A DNA stretch of 64,000 bases from positions 146,219-210,218 of the forward strand of contig CANTFK010000962.1 in NCBI GenBank assembly GCA_947646735.1. The letters are read 5' to 3'. Each line of letters starts with the position of its first letter. Positions within the stretch are counted from its first letter, which is position 1. The stretch is from Peronospora farinosa (Eukaryota; Oomycota; Peronosporomycetes; Peronosporales; Peronosporaceae). Below the pieces are notes generated by a model, which had not been told where the DNA came from, did no database searches, and saw only the letters and a list, made by a program, of their open reading frames with translations. Below are positions 23,540 through 33,187 of this stretch, piece by piece. The position numbers were made by a program, and so were the translations under genes.

Positions 23540-25590
23540 TGTGCAGAAAACGCGATCCAACTTGGAAAACGCGATCCGACTCAGAACCGCGATCCGACTC
23601 AGAACCGCGATCCAAAGCTGAGCGCGATCCGACTTAGAATCGCGATCCGACTCTAAACCGCGATCCAAGGCAGACCGCGATCCAAAGTAGACCGCGATCC
23701 GACTCAGAAGCGCGATCCGACTCAAAAACGCGATCCGACTCAGAACCGTGATCCAAGGCTGAGCGCGATCCGACTCAAAAACCGCGATCGGATTCAGGAC
23801 CGCGATCCAAGGCTGAACGCGATCCAAGGCAGACCGCGATCCAAGGTAGACCGCGATCCGACTCAGAAGCGCGATCCAAAGCTGAGCGCGATCCGACTCA
23901 GAATCGCGATCCGACTCAGAACCGCGATCCAAGGCTGAGCGCGATCCGACTCAAAAACCGCGATCGGATTCAGGACCGCGATCCAAGGCTGAACGCGATC
24001 CAAGGCAGACCGCGATCCAAGGTAGACCGCGATCCGACTCAGAAGCGCGATCCAAATCTGAGCGCGATCCGACTCAGAATCGCGATCCGACTCAGGACCG
24101 CGATCCAAGGCTGAGCGCGATCCGAATCAGGACCGCGATACAAGGCTGAACGCGATTCAAGGTAAACCGCGATCCAAGGTAGAGCGCGATCCGACTCAGA
24201 ATCGCGATCCGACTCAGAACCGCGATCCAAGGCTGAGCGCGATCCGACTCAGAACCGCGATCCGAATCAGAACCGCGATCCAACGCTGAACGCGATCCAA
24301 GGCAGACCGCGATCCAAGGTAGACCGCGATCCGACTCAGAAGCGCGATCCGACTCAGAATCGCGATCCAAGGTATAGCGCGATCCGACTCAGAAGCGCGA
24401 TCCGAATCAGAACCGCGATCCAAGGCTGAACGCGATCCAAGGTAGACCGCGATCCAAGGCTAACGCGATCCAAGGTAGACCGCGATCCGAATCAGGACCG
24501 CGATCCAAGCCTGAACGCGATCCAAGGTAAACCGCGATCCAAGGTAGACCACGATCCGACTCAGAATCGCGATCCGAATCAGGACCGCGATCCAAGGCTG
24601 AACGCGATCCAAGGCAGACCGCGATCCAAGGTAGACCGCGATCCGACTCAGAAGCGCGATCCAAATCTGAGCGCGATCCGACTCAGAATCGCGATCCGAC
24701 TCAGGACCGCGATCCAAGGCTGAGCGCGATCCGAATCAGGACCGCGATACAAGGCTGAACGCGATTCAAGGTAAACCGCGATCCAAGGTAGAGCGCGATC
24801 CGACTCAGAATCGCGATCCGACTCAGAACCGCGATCCAAGGCTGAGCGCGATCCAAGGCAGACCGCGATCCAAGGTAGACCGCGATCCGACTCAGAAGCG
24901 CGATCCAAAGCTGAGCGCGATCCGACTCAGAATCGCGATCCGACTCAGGACCGCGATCCAAGGCTGAGCGCGATCCGAATCAGGACCGCGATACAAGGCT
25001 GAACGCGATTCAAGGTAAACCGCGATCCAAGGTAGAGCGCGATCCGACTCAGAATCGCGATCCGACTCAGAACCGCGATCCAAGGCTGAGCGCGATCCGA
25101 CTCAGAACCGCGATCCGAATCAGAACCGCGATCCAACGCTGAACGCGATCCAAGGCAGACCGCGATCCAAGGTAGACCGCGATCCGACTCAGAAGCGCGA
25201 TCCGACTCAGAATCGCGATCCAAGGTATAGCGCGATCCAACTCAGAAGCGCGATCCGAATCAGAACCGCGATCCAAGGCTGAACGCGATCCAAGGTAGAC
25301 CGCGATCCAAGGCTAACGCGATCCAAGGTAGACCGCGATCCGAATCAGGACCGCGATCCAAGCCTGAACGCGATCCAAGGTAGACCGCGATCCGACTCAG
25401 AAGCGCGATCCGACTCAGTACCGCGATCCAAGGTATAGCGCGATCCGACTCAGAATCGCGATACAACGTAGGTCCGCGATCCGACCTAGATCGCGATCCA
25501 ACTCACAAGGATTACGCATTATGGATCGACCGCGATCCTGAGCTGATACGCGATCTGATTCGGATCGCGATCCAAGGATAAGGCAAGATC
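23540..25590. repeat. GCGATCC tandem array in the solo LTR
   Basis: About 2 kb of 17-22-bp units such as CCGCGATCCAAGGTAGA and GCGCGATCCGACTCAGAA. Higher-order repeats are visible: the blocks near 24040-24240 and 24650-24840, and those near 24240-24480 and 25080-25330, are almost the same. Minus-strand frames (DRGSESDRDSESDRA) are open because of the unit sequence and are not genes. Confidence 0.95.
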
Positions 25591-26272
25591 GCCGATGGAT
25601 CGGGATGGCAAAGGCATTTGGGGTGGACCACATATCGAGATCTGATTTTTCCTGAAAGGGTGACACGTGGTGATAGATCCTGGACTACAAATAGGCAGAA
25701 TTGTAGGTTTCGAGTTTTGATTGGTTAACACTAAACAGAGTTCAATTTTACTTCTAATACACGTGTCGACTTCTCTTCCGGGCTGGATTCTTTGGCCACC
25801 CGACGTCTCGAGAAGCCTACACACTACGCAAGTCATATCCCTGGATTGTTTGGCCAGGGATTGCAAGAGCTCTCAACACAACTCAACTGCGATTGGACGC
25901 AGATAAAACACGTAGGACAAGGCGAAGCAAGTGCAGGACGGATCAAGTGGTCAGAAGGTTCTGCTCAAGTGGTCAGAAGATTCAAGCTTCGTTTTATTGG
26001 ATAACCGTGATCGATTGGGAAGATCACACCAAGTACTCGGTTTATCTTGTGAAGATTTCCACAAGATAACCAAACCTCCTATCCCTAACCCAATTAGGAT
26101 CAACATCGACTCAATTCCACCGAGAAGAGAGCAACCCGCCCTACCGACGGGTACACAAGGTGAGGAAGGCTTTATACACGGAATCGGGGTACCCCCTCCG
26201 TTAGTCGGTCGTCCGGGCGCCAGTGGAGAGTTGGAATCGCATCAGCAATTTTGCGAATCCCACTCCACCACA

Positions 26273-27106
26273 TAGGTACCCACTTCGGATCGCGCCTCAC
26301 CCAGATCTTGGATTTAGGAGGACTAACCCCGATCTTCACTTCGGTCGATTTGCCCACTGGGATCACCACATATTGATCTGGAATTGTGATCGCTTGTATG
26401 GTCGCCCGGTAAGGGGGTCTTCGTCCATTCAGAAGGATCCTGACCTCGTCAGGTAAACAAAGCGTTCCATCTGCTAAATCCAGGCGTATCCCAGCCGGTA
26501 CCATGAAATCCATACCCAAGATCGCGTCTTGACCTACTTGATCTCCAACCCAAGCATCAAAATAGTAGACTAGCGATCCATTCAGCGTGATCTTGATTCT
26601 TGTACGACCGTCCGTCATGTATGTGTTCTCACCAATCCCAACACATTCTTGCTTCTAACTTTCGTCAATGACACATCCTACCTTACGAGCAAAGGTGGTG
26701 TCGACGATTGAGACTTTGGCTCCAGAATCAAATAACATAATCGCTTTTCATTGTTGATCTTGCCCGTTGCCTTGGCTTGCTTGAACCATTTTCCTGGTGT
26801 ATGATATTTCCAATATCCCCGTGATTCACCTGGTGCTAAGTCGAGCTCCATTTTCGCAGGCGATCGGGCATATTCATCAACTCTTACGACGCTTGATATT
26901 GAACTCAGAAATTTTGAATCTTCACATGTATTAATCGGGTCGATCCAAGCGTTAGCACCTTGATCAGTCGATCTTCTTTTCACAAATGCATAAATGCAGA
27001 ACCAAGAACGCTCGGCTCGTACCAGATTCCAACCTGGCGAGCGTCCTAGTTTGACATTTCTTCTGCCTTCGGCGGAAGCATTCCAGCATGCTTGGTTGGG
27101 ACATAC
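26273..27106 (-). pseudogene. Family-A protease and Gag C-terminus remnant
   Basis: Minus-strand homologue of A1 50680-51500. The protease motif region (DSGAKVSIVD-type, about 26715) and the second half (AILGMDFMVPAGIRL, about 26520) are present. A stop lies in the segment corresponding to ESQRQ, and there is an indel near 26735. At 27010-27060 it retains the frameshift-region sequence CCAGATTCCAACCTGG. Inactive. Confidence 0.85.
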
Positions 27107-28204
27107 TGTGGAGAAGTGCCAGAGAAATGGGGGGCCCTTCGTAGTTATTATAATAAATGGCGTGAAAGATCTCGGTCACTCTCTTGAATGAGTGACAAGG
27201 AGTGACCAGGGCCTCGAACTGGTTCAAGGTCCCGAGTTCGGAGAAGGTACTAGGATATCCTACACTACAGACCAAAGGACCAGTGCGGCTAGGGCAGCTT
27301 AGGTTGACCCCAGGTAACAGGTGGACCCCAGACAACAGGTGGACCCAGGTGACCGGTGGACCCCAGGTGAGAGGTGGACCCAGGTGACCGGTGGACCCAG
27401 GTGGCCAGTGGACCCCAGGTGACAGGGGTATAGAGGCCCAGGGGGACTAGGGTATAGGGGTACCGGGGTACCGAGGCCCAGGGGTACCAGGGCTCAATGT
27501 CCGGGCGTGCAGAACCGGTACAAAGAATATCGGAGATTACAGAAAGTACAGGTACCAAGAAGCCAGTTCTTCCTCCAAGAGTCGACACGTGGCACTATCC
27601 AGATCAAAGGGTTAGGGTTAGGCAAGAAGAAGCATACAAAGTATAAGGTAAATAAACATACTCGAATTTGCATTACACGTGGCAGCTTTAAGCGCCCCCC
27701 CTAAGCTTCTCCGTCGCTTCACCTCTTCCGGGCGGGATACCCTTTGGTCCCCCGACGTCCAGCAGGTGTTAGACGGCTCAAGCAACGCAAGTTGAGCCTC
27801 AGGATAGTTGGCCTGAGGTGTCAAGACTCTACGACCCGCTACAGGAAGCGGTTTCCCTACGGGGAAGAACACAAAGGGGTCCAAGGACCAAGAACAGTCA
27901 GCCACCAAAGGGGTACATAGTACCAGGTGCATCGCTCTCGACTAAGTCGATTGAGGCCAAGAAACCCGGTCCCAAGTGAAGTATATCCGCTCGGGGACCA
28001 CCAAGTCCAAATCTTCTACATAAGACCAAGTCTATAGGTCTTCTGCGTCAACCGAGGAGCAAGACCAGCCAAGCCGACGGGTACACAAGGTGAGACCCAA
28101 GGCCAACACGACACGGTATCGGGGTACCCCCTCCGTAAGTCGGCAGTCCGGCGCTGTGTGTGTTTGTGGATCTCCTACGTTGTTTGAGAATCCACTCCAC
28201 CACA
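27107..28204 (+). repeat. B1 5' LTR (1098 bp), chimeric U3
   Basis: Starts TGTGGAGAAGTGCC, ends CCACTCCACCACA. U3 starts like the array LTRs and carries a short GGTGGACCCCAGGT minisatellite (27300-27430), then a GGGGTACCGAGGCCC-type stretch (27425-27490) like the B2 LTRs. The 3' half is the common family-B sequence. It is inserted in the Gag C-terminus of the broken A copy; ATAC (27103-27106) is the putative left target duplication. Confidence 0.85.
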
Positions 28205-30682
28205 ATGGTGCGCGTGCCCGGATCTTCGGGAGACGCGGGATTTCACCGTGAGCCCTACGAAAAAGAAAAGACATCGGTCAAAATAGACCAAGGGACAACC
28301 AAGACACTGGAAACCGGATCGCCAGTGATCAAGAAGGAAGAAGGATCGGAGGACCTGCAGAGCCCGGGGAGGATCTCTGCTATTGAGGTCAAGGTGGAAT
28401 ATGAAGAAAAGCCAAAAATCCTCCCCCCTTATGTCTTCTCTGAAGAAGACAACATGGGCCATAATAAACATTATGGTCCAGGGGTCCCAAGTTTGACAGC
28501 GAAAGCTAAAAAACAAGGGACCCCGAAGCAAGTCTCCCAACCTACCACTCAAGAGCCAAAGGTGCTCAAGAATAAGCAAAAGAAGCATACCAAGATGAAA
28601 GCACCAACAGGCATAGACACGACGGACGAGTCGGGAGAGAGCCAAGGCGTGGCAAGTAAGGACTGGACAGAAGAAGATTTTAAAGAAGTCTACCATCGGA
28701 ATAAATTGAAGAAGTTTCTTCGAAAGGACCCGGTGATGAAGGCGCTCAAGGTCAAGCTTATGGACCAGGTCCACGGTCCGATAACGGCTCTTCCCACCAC
28801 GACCACAGACCTGGAGGTCCTCAAGGCCGTAATGAATCTGCTACATGAAGCTGGGATGTATGCTGGGAACTTTACCGCTGAGAATCTCTTTGATTTCGGG
28901 TTCGAGACCTTGAAGAAGACCTTAGTGACCCTGCATGGTCACCTCAAGACGTTAGTGGGGGAGTTCCCCCCGAAGGAAGTACCCCGTCAAGATGGAGGAG
29001 TAGTGGATCCTGGTGTGGGCTCTCCTGCTGCGTCACTCGGTGAATCGTCACCAAGGTCTCAATACGAATCAGCCACCTCATCTATGATGTCGGCCCTGAT
29101 GGATACGGTGGACCGAATGCAACTGGGTCCAGCTGGTGCAGCGTTGTTAGAAGCACGAATTCGCGAAGCATGCCATATGGAAACAGCAACCCCATGGGGC
29201 CAGCGCCAAGCACGGGAGAAGACGGAAGCCCGGTGCAAAGTGGAGCCAAGGTTGATGGGGACAAAGACGGATCAGGAAGCAAAGACCGAGTCAGTTTCCC
29301 CTAGCGCACTCCATTCGTACTTTGATAAGGCGATGACCAAGTTCCTTGAAGATCAAGGCTCCACAAAAGTTGCAGTGGACAGGGGACGCACCATGAAGGG
29401 TCAAGGACCAGTTCATCCCAGGTCCTCCCAGCGAATTGAGCGCCTAGGACCACTAGGCGATATCCCTGATGTAGACATGGAATTTGTGGGGTCAACCCAT
29501 GATGAATACGACCCAGATGACTTGACGTTCCCGATGACCTCAGCGCGAGCGACTGTGGCCGCGGCTACGGCAGGAGGACCCCTACTGTTGTTCCACACAT
29601 TAGGGTATCGGCCTCGTCGGATCTGAAGGAATTTAGCGGAAGGGACCACGATGAAGATCGTGCCAGAAGCTGGAGCACTAAGGTAAAGACGGCTTTCCTC
29701 CGAGACCAGGCACCAGACAGCGAGAAGTGTCTCATTTTTGGGTCCCTGCTCACAGATACAGCTCAGAATTGGTATCGACAGCTAGGTCGAACAGTGCGCG
29801 TTGAATGGAAACTGCTTCTGCGAGAGTTCCAAGCACAATTTTGCGGCTTGGGGGTGTCGGTGGCCCGACAATATTATCACGCCAGAAAGAGGACCGATGA
29901 GTCACCCTTAGAATATTTGTACCGTTTGAACGTGGCAGGGCTCAGGGCCAAGCTAGATATTAAGGGTGGGCCCCCCCAGTGTAAAGCGTGAACACGTGGA
30001 TCATTACGTGGAGACCTTGGATGATCGAGAATTAGCGGACCAGCTTACATTGCTCAGACTTTCTGATGCAGATGACCTGGAGGAAGTCCTGCTGGCTCGT
30101 CATAGAGCGAAGACGCGTCAAGGAAGGGTCTTGTTCGGGTCCAGCAAGTTTCGCCAGAAGGCCCCAACCACTCCAGACCACACCAAGAGTCAGCTGAGGA
30201 GACCCGTCCAAGTCATCCGAGCCACTTCTGAAAGTGAAAATGACCAAGGGTCCAGCTCCAGTGGGTCTGAGGGAGAAGGTGACCTCAGAAGAATTTATGC
30301 GGCGGCGAGTAAACCTTACACTGGTAGGGCGAGGAACGCAGATGACCTCTGGGACCATCAGGACCCAGACCCAGACCGAGGTCGACGCATGGCAGAGGGA
30401 CCTGGACAAAAGGTGGTTCCAGGGGCACCCGTGGCAAAGTGTACCCATTGTGGATCTAGGAAGCATGTGGATCTGGACTGTTGGAAGCGGATCGTTTGCG
30501 AGTGCTGTGGAAGGAAGGGTCACCCAGCCGACCACTGCCTGTTTGTGTATCGCGGTTGTGGCAAGGTTCATGACGTCGGCAAGTGCTCGATGGAAGAGTT
30601 CTACAATCTGATTCGCCAGTGGTACAACCCGACCAAGCACGCAGGGCAGCTGCCCGAGGCGGCGGAGAAGATGTTAAATTAG
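28205..30682 (+). pseudogene. gag: B1 gag, frameshifted
   Basis: The ATG is the first trinucleotide after the LTR, and TGGTGCGCGTGCCCGGAT of the primer-binding site lies inside codons 1-7. It is homologous along its length to the intact Gag of B2. The first frame is open to 29626. A missing base in a C run (near 29580) and an extra base in another C run (29969-29977) shift it twice, and the frame then continues to the stop at 30680-30682. Capsid-type domain around 29600-29960 (WKLLLREFQAQFCGLG, QYYHARKRTDESPLEYLY). Zinc knuckles CTHCGSRKHVDLDC and CECCGRKGHPADHC lie at 30440-30540. Both lesions are in homopolymers, so assembly error is possible. Confidence 0.85.
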
Positions 30683-30732
30683 AGCGCTCGCCAGGTTGGA
30701 ATCTGGTACGAGCCGAGCGTTCTAATTGTTGC
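30673..30732 (+). promoter_or_regulatory. -1 ribosomal frameshift signal, B1
   Basis: Heptamer G TTA AAT (30673-30679) in the gag frame, then TAG, a 6-nt spacer (TAGAGC) and the stem GCTCG-CCAG / CTGG-TA-CGAGC. After slipping back one base the protease frame opens (VKLERSPGWNLVRAERS). The same architecture occurs in B2 and A1. Confidence 0.75.
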
Positions 30733-32033
30733 ATTTATGCATTTGTGGAGAAACACCCCGTGGAGAAGGTCAACAAGTTGGATGAATTGATGGGAAATAC
30801 ATCGGGCTTTTGCATTAATTCTGTTGCTGCTGTGGCCAATGCGTGTATACCTCATGTTTATTCCCGAGAAGAGACTATGATGACATTGGATTTATTGCCG
30901 GGAGAGTCAAGAGGATACTGGAAACACCATGCCCCAGGAAAGTGGTTTAAGCAAGCCAAGGCCTCGGGGAAAGTTAACAATATTCGTGCGGAGCTACTGT
31001 TTGATTCTGGTGCCGAGATATCTATTTTGGATATCGCTTTTGCTCGTAAGGCAGGCTGCCAGATCAACACAAGCGAAAAACAAGAGTGCGTGGGCATTGG
31101 AGAAGCAGTTTACACCACGGAAGGGCAAACGAAGATCAAGATAACGCTGAACGGTGTGTTAGTATACTTCTTCAATGTGTGGGTCGGGTCCATGGCCGGC
31201 CAGGATGTACTACTAGGAATGGAATTTATGGTGCCAGCTGGAATTCGTTTGGATATGGCGGATGGAACTATTTGCTTTCCAGACGAAGTTCGAATCCAGC
31301 TGACAGGTCGCAAGACCTTGTATAGTGGCCATATGTCTGAGGTCAAATTGGGCCAGTACGTGAATTTACCTGCGACAAAATATGTAGAGGTTCCGCTGAA
31401 GAGGGTTACGTCGGACCAGTGGAAATTATGGATGACCCGTGGAGACAGATGGGTAACTACGATGATCCAAGGACATGGACATCGTCAATTCTTGAGGGTC
31501 ACCAATGTGAGTGACAAGGACCTGATCCTACACGAGGATACCAAGCTGGGCATTTGTCTGGCTAAGGACCGGGTTCCCCGGGCCCAAGGATTCGTGTCAG
31601 TTGGTTCTAGGAGGTACGCTGAATGAAAAAATCTAGCCTACCAAGCAACCACCGACGAGGAGGATGCAGAAACTACTCAAGAATAAGTATACCAAGGTCC
31701 GATGGTCGAGAAACCTCAGTACGCGACTCCACAGAAAATGTTGCTACGGACGGGGACCCAAGTGCCAGTGGTTAACGCGGTGCACGAGTCTGTTATGAGG
31801 GACCCTGAGTCATTACCATCAGATCAGGAGTCTGGAGGGGAGGCCCTCGGTAGAGGTCAACCATCTAGAGCTAGCGTGGGCAACGAAGTATCATCGAAGG
31901 ATAGGACCGATATGGAGAGGGTTCACCCAGAGGAGGGTCCACAGGTCCACCCAGAGGGGGGTACACCGGTCCACCCAGAGGAGGGTCCACCGGTCATCAA
32001 GGCTGAAGTAGAAACTTCCGATGATCAAGTCTG
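30674..32033 (+). pseudogene. pol: B1 protease and start of pol, split by B2
   Basis: The protease frame is open to 31626 with DSGAEISILD (about 31000) and LLGMEFMVPAGI (about 31215); this copy has MEF where B2 has MDF. In-frame stops follow at 31624-31626 (TGA, at a Trp codon in A1) and 31684-31686 (TAA), both shared with B2. The following linker has three VHPEEGPPVHPE-like repeats. The frame is cut at 32033 by B2 and resumes exactly at 44603. Confidence 0.85.
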
Positions 32034-33113
32034 TGTGGTGGAGTGGATTCTCAAACAACGTAGGTGGTCCACAAACACACACAGCGCCGGACTGCCGACT
32101 TACGGAGGCGGTACCCCGATACCGTGTCGTATTGGCCTTGGGTCTCACCTTGTGTACCCGTCGTCTTGGCTGGTCTTGCTCCTCGGTTGACGCAGAAGAC
32201 TTAAAGCCTTGGTCTTTGTATAGGACTTGGACTTGGTGGTCCCCGAGTGGATATGCTTCACTTGGGACCGGGTTTCTTGTGCTCAATCGACTTAGTCGAG
32301 AGCGATGAATTTAAAATTTTTATAAAATGTATAAATTATTAATTATATTTAATATAAGTTTATTTTATCTATGCACCTGGTACTATGTACCCCTTTGGTG
32401 GCTGACTGTTCTTGGTCCTTGGACCCCTTTGTGTTCTTCCCCGTAGGGAAACCGCTTCCTGTAGCGGGTCGTAGAGTGTTGACACTTACTTGACACCTCA
32501 GGCCAACTATCCTGAGGTTCAACTTGCGTTGCTTGAGCCGTCTAACACCTGCTGGACGTCGGGGGGCCAAAGAGTATCCCGCCCGGAAGAGGTGAAGCGA
32601 CGGAGAAGCTTAGGGGGGGCGCTTAAAGCTGCCACGTGTAATGCAAATTCGAGTGTGTTTATTTACCTTATACTTTGTATGCTTCTTCTTGCCTAACCCT
32701 AACCCTTTGATCTGGATGGTGCCACGTGTCGACTCTTGGAGGAAGAACTGGCTTCTTGGTACCTGTACTTTCTGTAATCTTCGATATTCTGTGTACCGAT
32801 TCTGCACCCTCGGACATTAGGCCCCTGGGCCCCTGTACCCCTGGGCTCTTGTACCCCTGGGCCCCTGTACCCCTGGGTCCCTGGGCCCCTGGGCCTCTGG
32901 GTTCCTGGGTCCCCGGAACCTGTTTCCGGGACCTGGGGCCTGTGCTGACTCCGCACGTATGGGTCCTTATATTCTTAATACTGCGGAGCCTGGTGTGTGG
33001 TTGTAAATCCGCGAGACCGGGTCGTGGTCACTCCCTCGGGGAAGTGACCAGAAGTTCTTTTGCTCTTCGTTCCATCTCCCTTAAACTCCAACTTTCCTTG
33101 GCACTTCACCACA
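32034..33113 (-). repeat. B2 3' LTR (1080 bp)
   Basis: Element sense TGTGGTGAAGTGCC (33113) to CCACTCCACCACA (32034). Minisatellite of CCCCTGGGCCCCTGTACC units at about 32820-32930. Contains an AT-rich insertion of about 60 bp near 32308-32370 that the other B LTRs lack. Compared with the 5' LTR it is close to identical outside the minisatellite and that insertion. Confidence 0.9.
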
Positions 33114-33125
33114 GCTGTCCCCTGC
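33114..33125 (-). other. Purine tract for plus-strand priming, B2
   Basis: Element sense GCAGGGGACAGC immediately before the 3' LTR TGTGG. The same core GCAGGGGAC precedes the A1 3' LTR (59267-59278) and each 3' LTR of the 3-18 kb array. Confidence 0.75.
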
Positions 33126-33187
33126 GCGCTGGTCTTTCGAACTGCGGTAAGACCACGTGCACCCTTGTCCAAACTCCTCGAATTAAC

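Larger units (their letters stand above)
22773..26272 (+). mobile_element. Giant family-A solo LTR, 3500 bp
   Basis: Begins TGTGGTAAAGTCG and ends CACTCCACCACA. It is flanked by the 4-bp duplication TAGG (22769-22772 and 26273-26276) and sits precisely inside the protease region of the minus-strand A copy, whose sequence continues on both sides. Internal parts are a 22-bp minisatellite (22862-23062), a spacer, a GCGATCC array (about 23540-25590), and the conserved A-LTR 3' half (25620-26272). It has no Gag or pol, so the internal region was removed by LTR-LTR recombination. Confidence 0.92.
21784..27106 (-). mobile_element. Broken family-A element, minus strand
   Basis: Consists of the 3' part of a family-A LTR (21784-22425), a piece of the protease-RT linker (22426-22772), the inserted solo LTR (22773-26272), and the protease and Gag C-terminus (26273-27106). 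The RT, integrase, accessory gene and most of the LTR U3 are deleted at the 22425/22426 junction. B1 is inserted at 27107 inside the Gag C-terminus. Confidence 0.85.

Noticed and set aside
23411..25466. Series of minus-strand frames encoding DRGSESDRDSESDRA repeats
   Set aside because: Direct translation of the GCGATCC array in a solo LTR; not genes.
23540..25590. CRISPR-like direct repeats
   Set aside because: No unique spacers, contiguous imperfect tandem units, eukaryotic retrotransposon setting.
28160..28204. Extended N-terminus of Gag upstream of the ATG (reading MFVDLLRCLR...)
   Set aside because: It starts at a GTG inside the LTR; the ATG directly after the LTR is conserved in both families and is the sensible eukaryotic start.
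28175..28774. 199-201-codon frames antisense to gag N-termini (also 42929-43534, 46063-46668, 60714-61319)
   Set aside because: They recur because gag itself is conserved. They start far inside gag and run across the LTR boundary, with hydrophobic low-complexity translation typical of an antisense shadow. I saw no independent support, though conservation in four copies makes it worth one RNA check.
32308..32370. AT-rich insertion in the B2 3' LTR as a separate mobile element
   Set aside because: About 60 bp, no terminal repeats or clear duplication; could be simple sequence or filler DNA.
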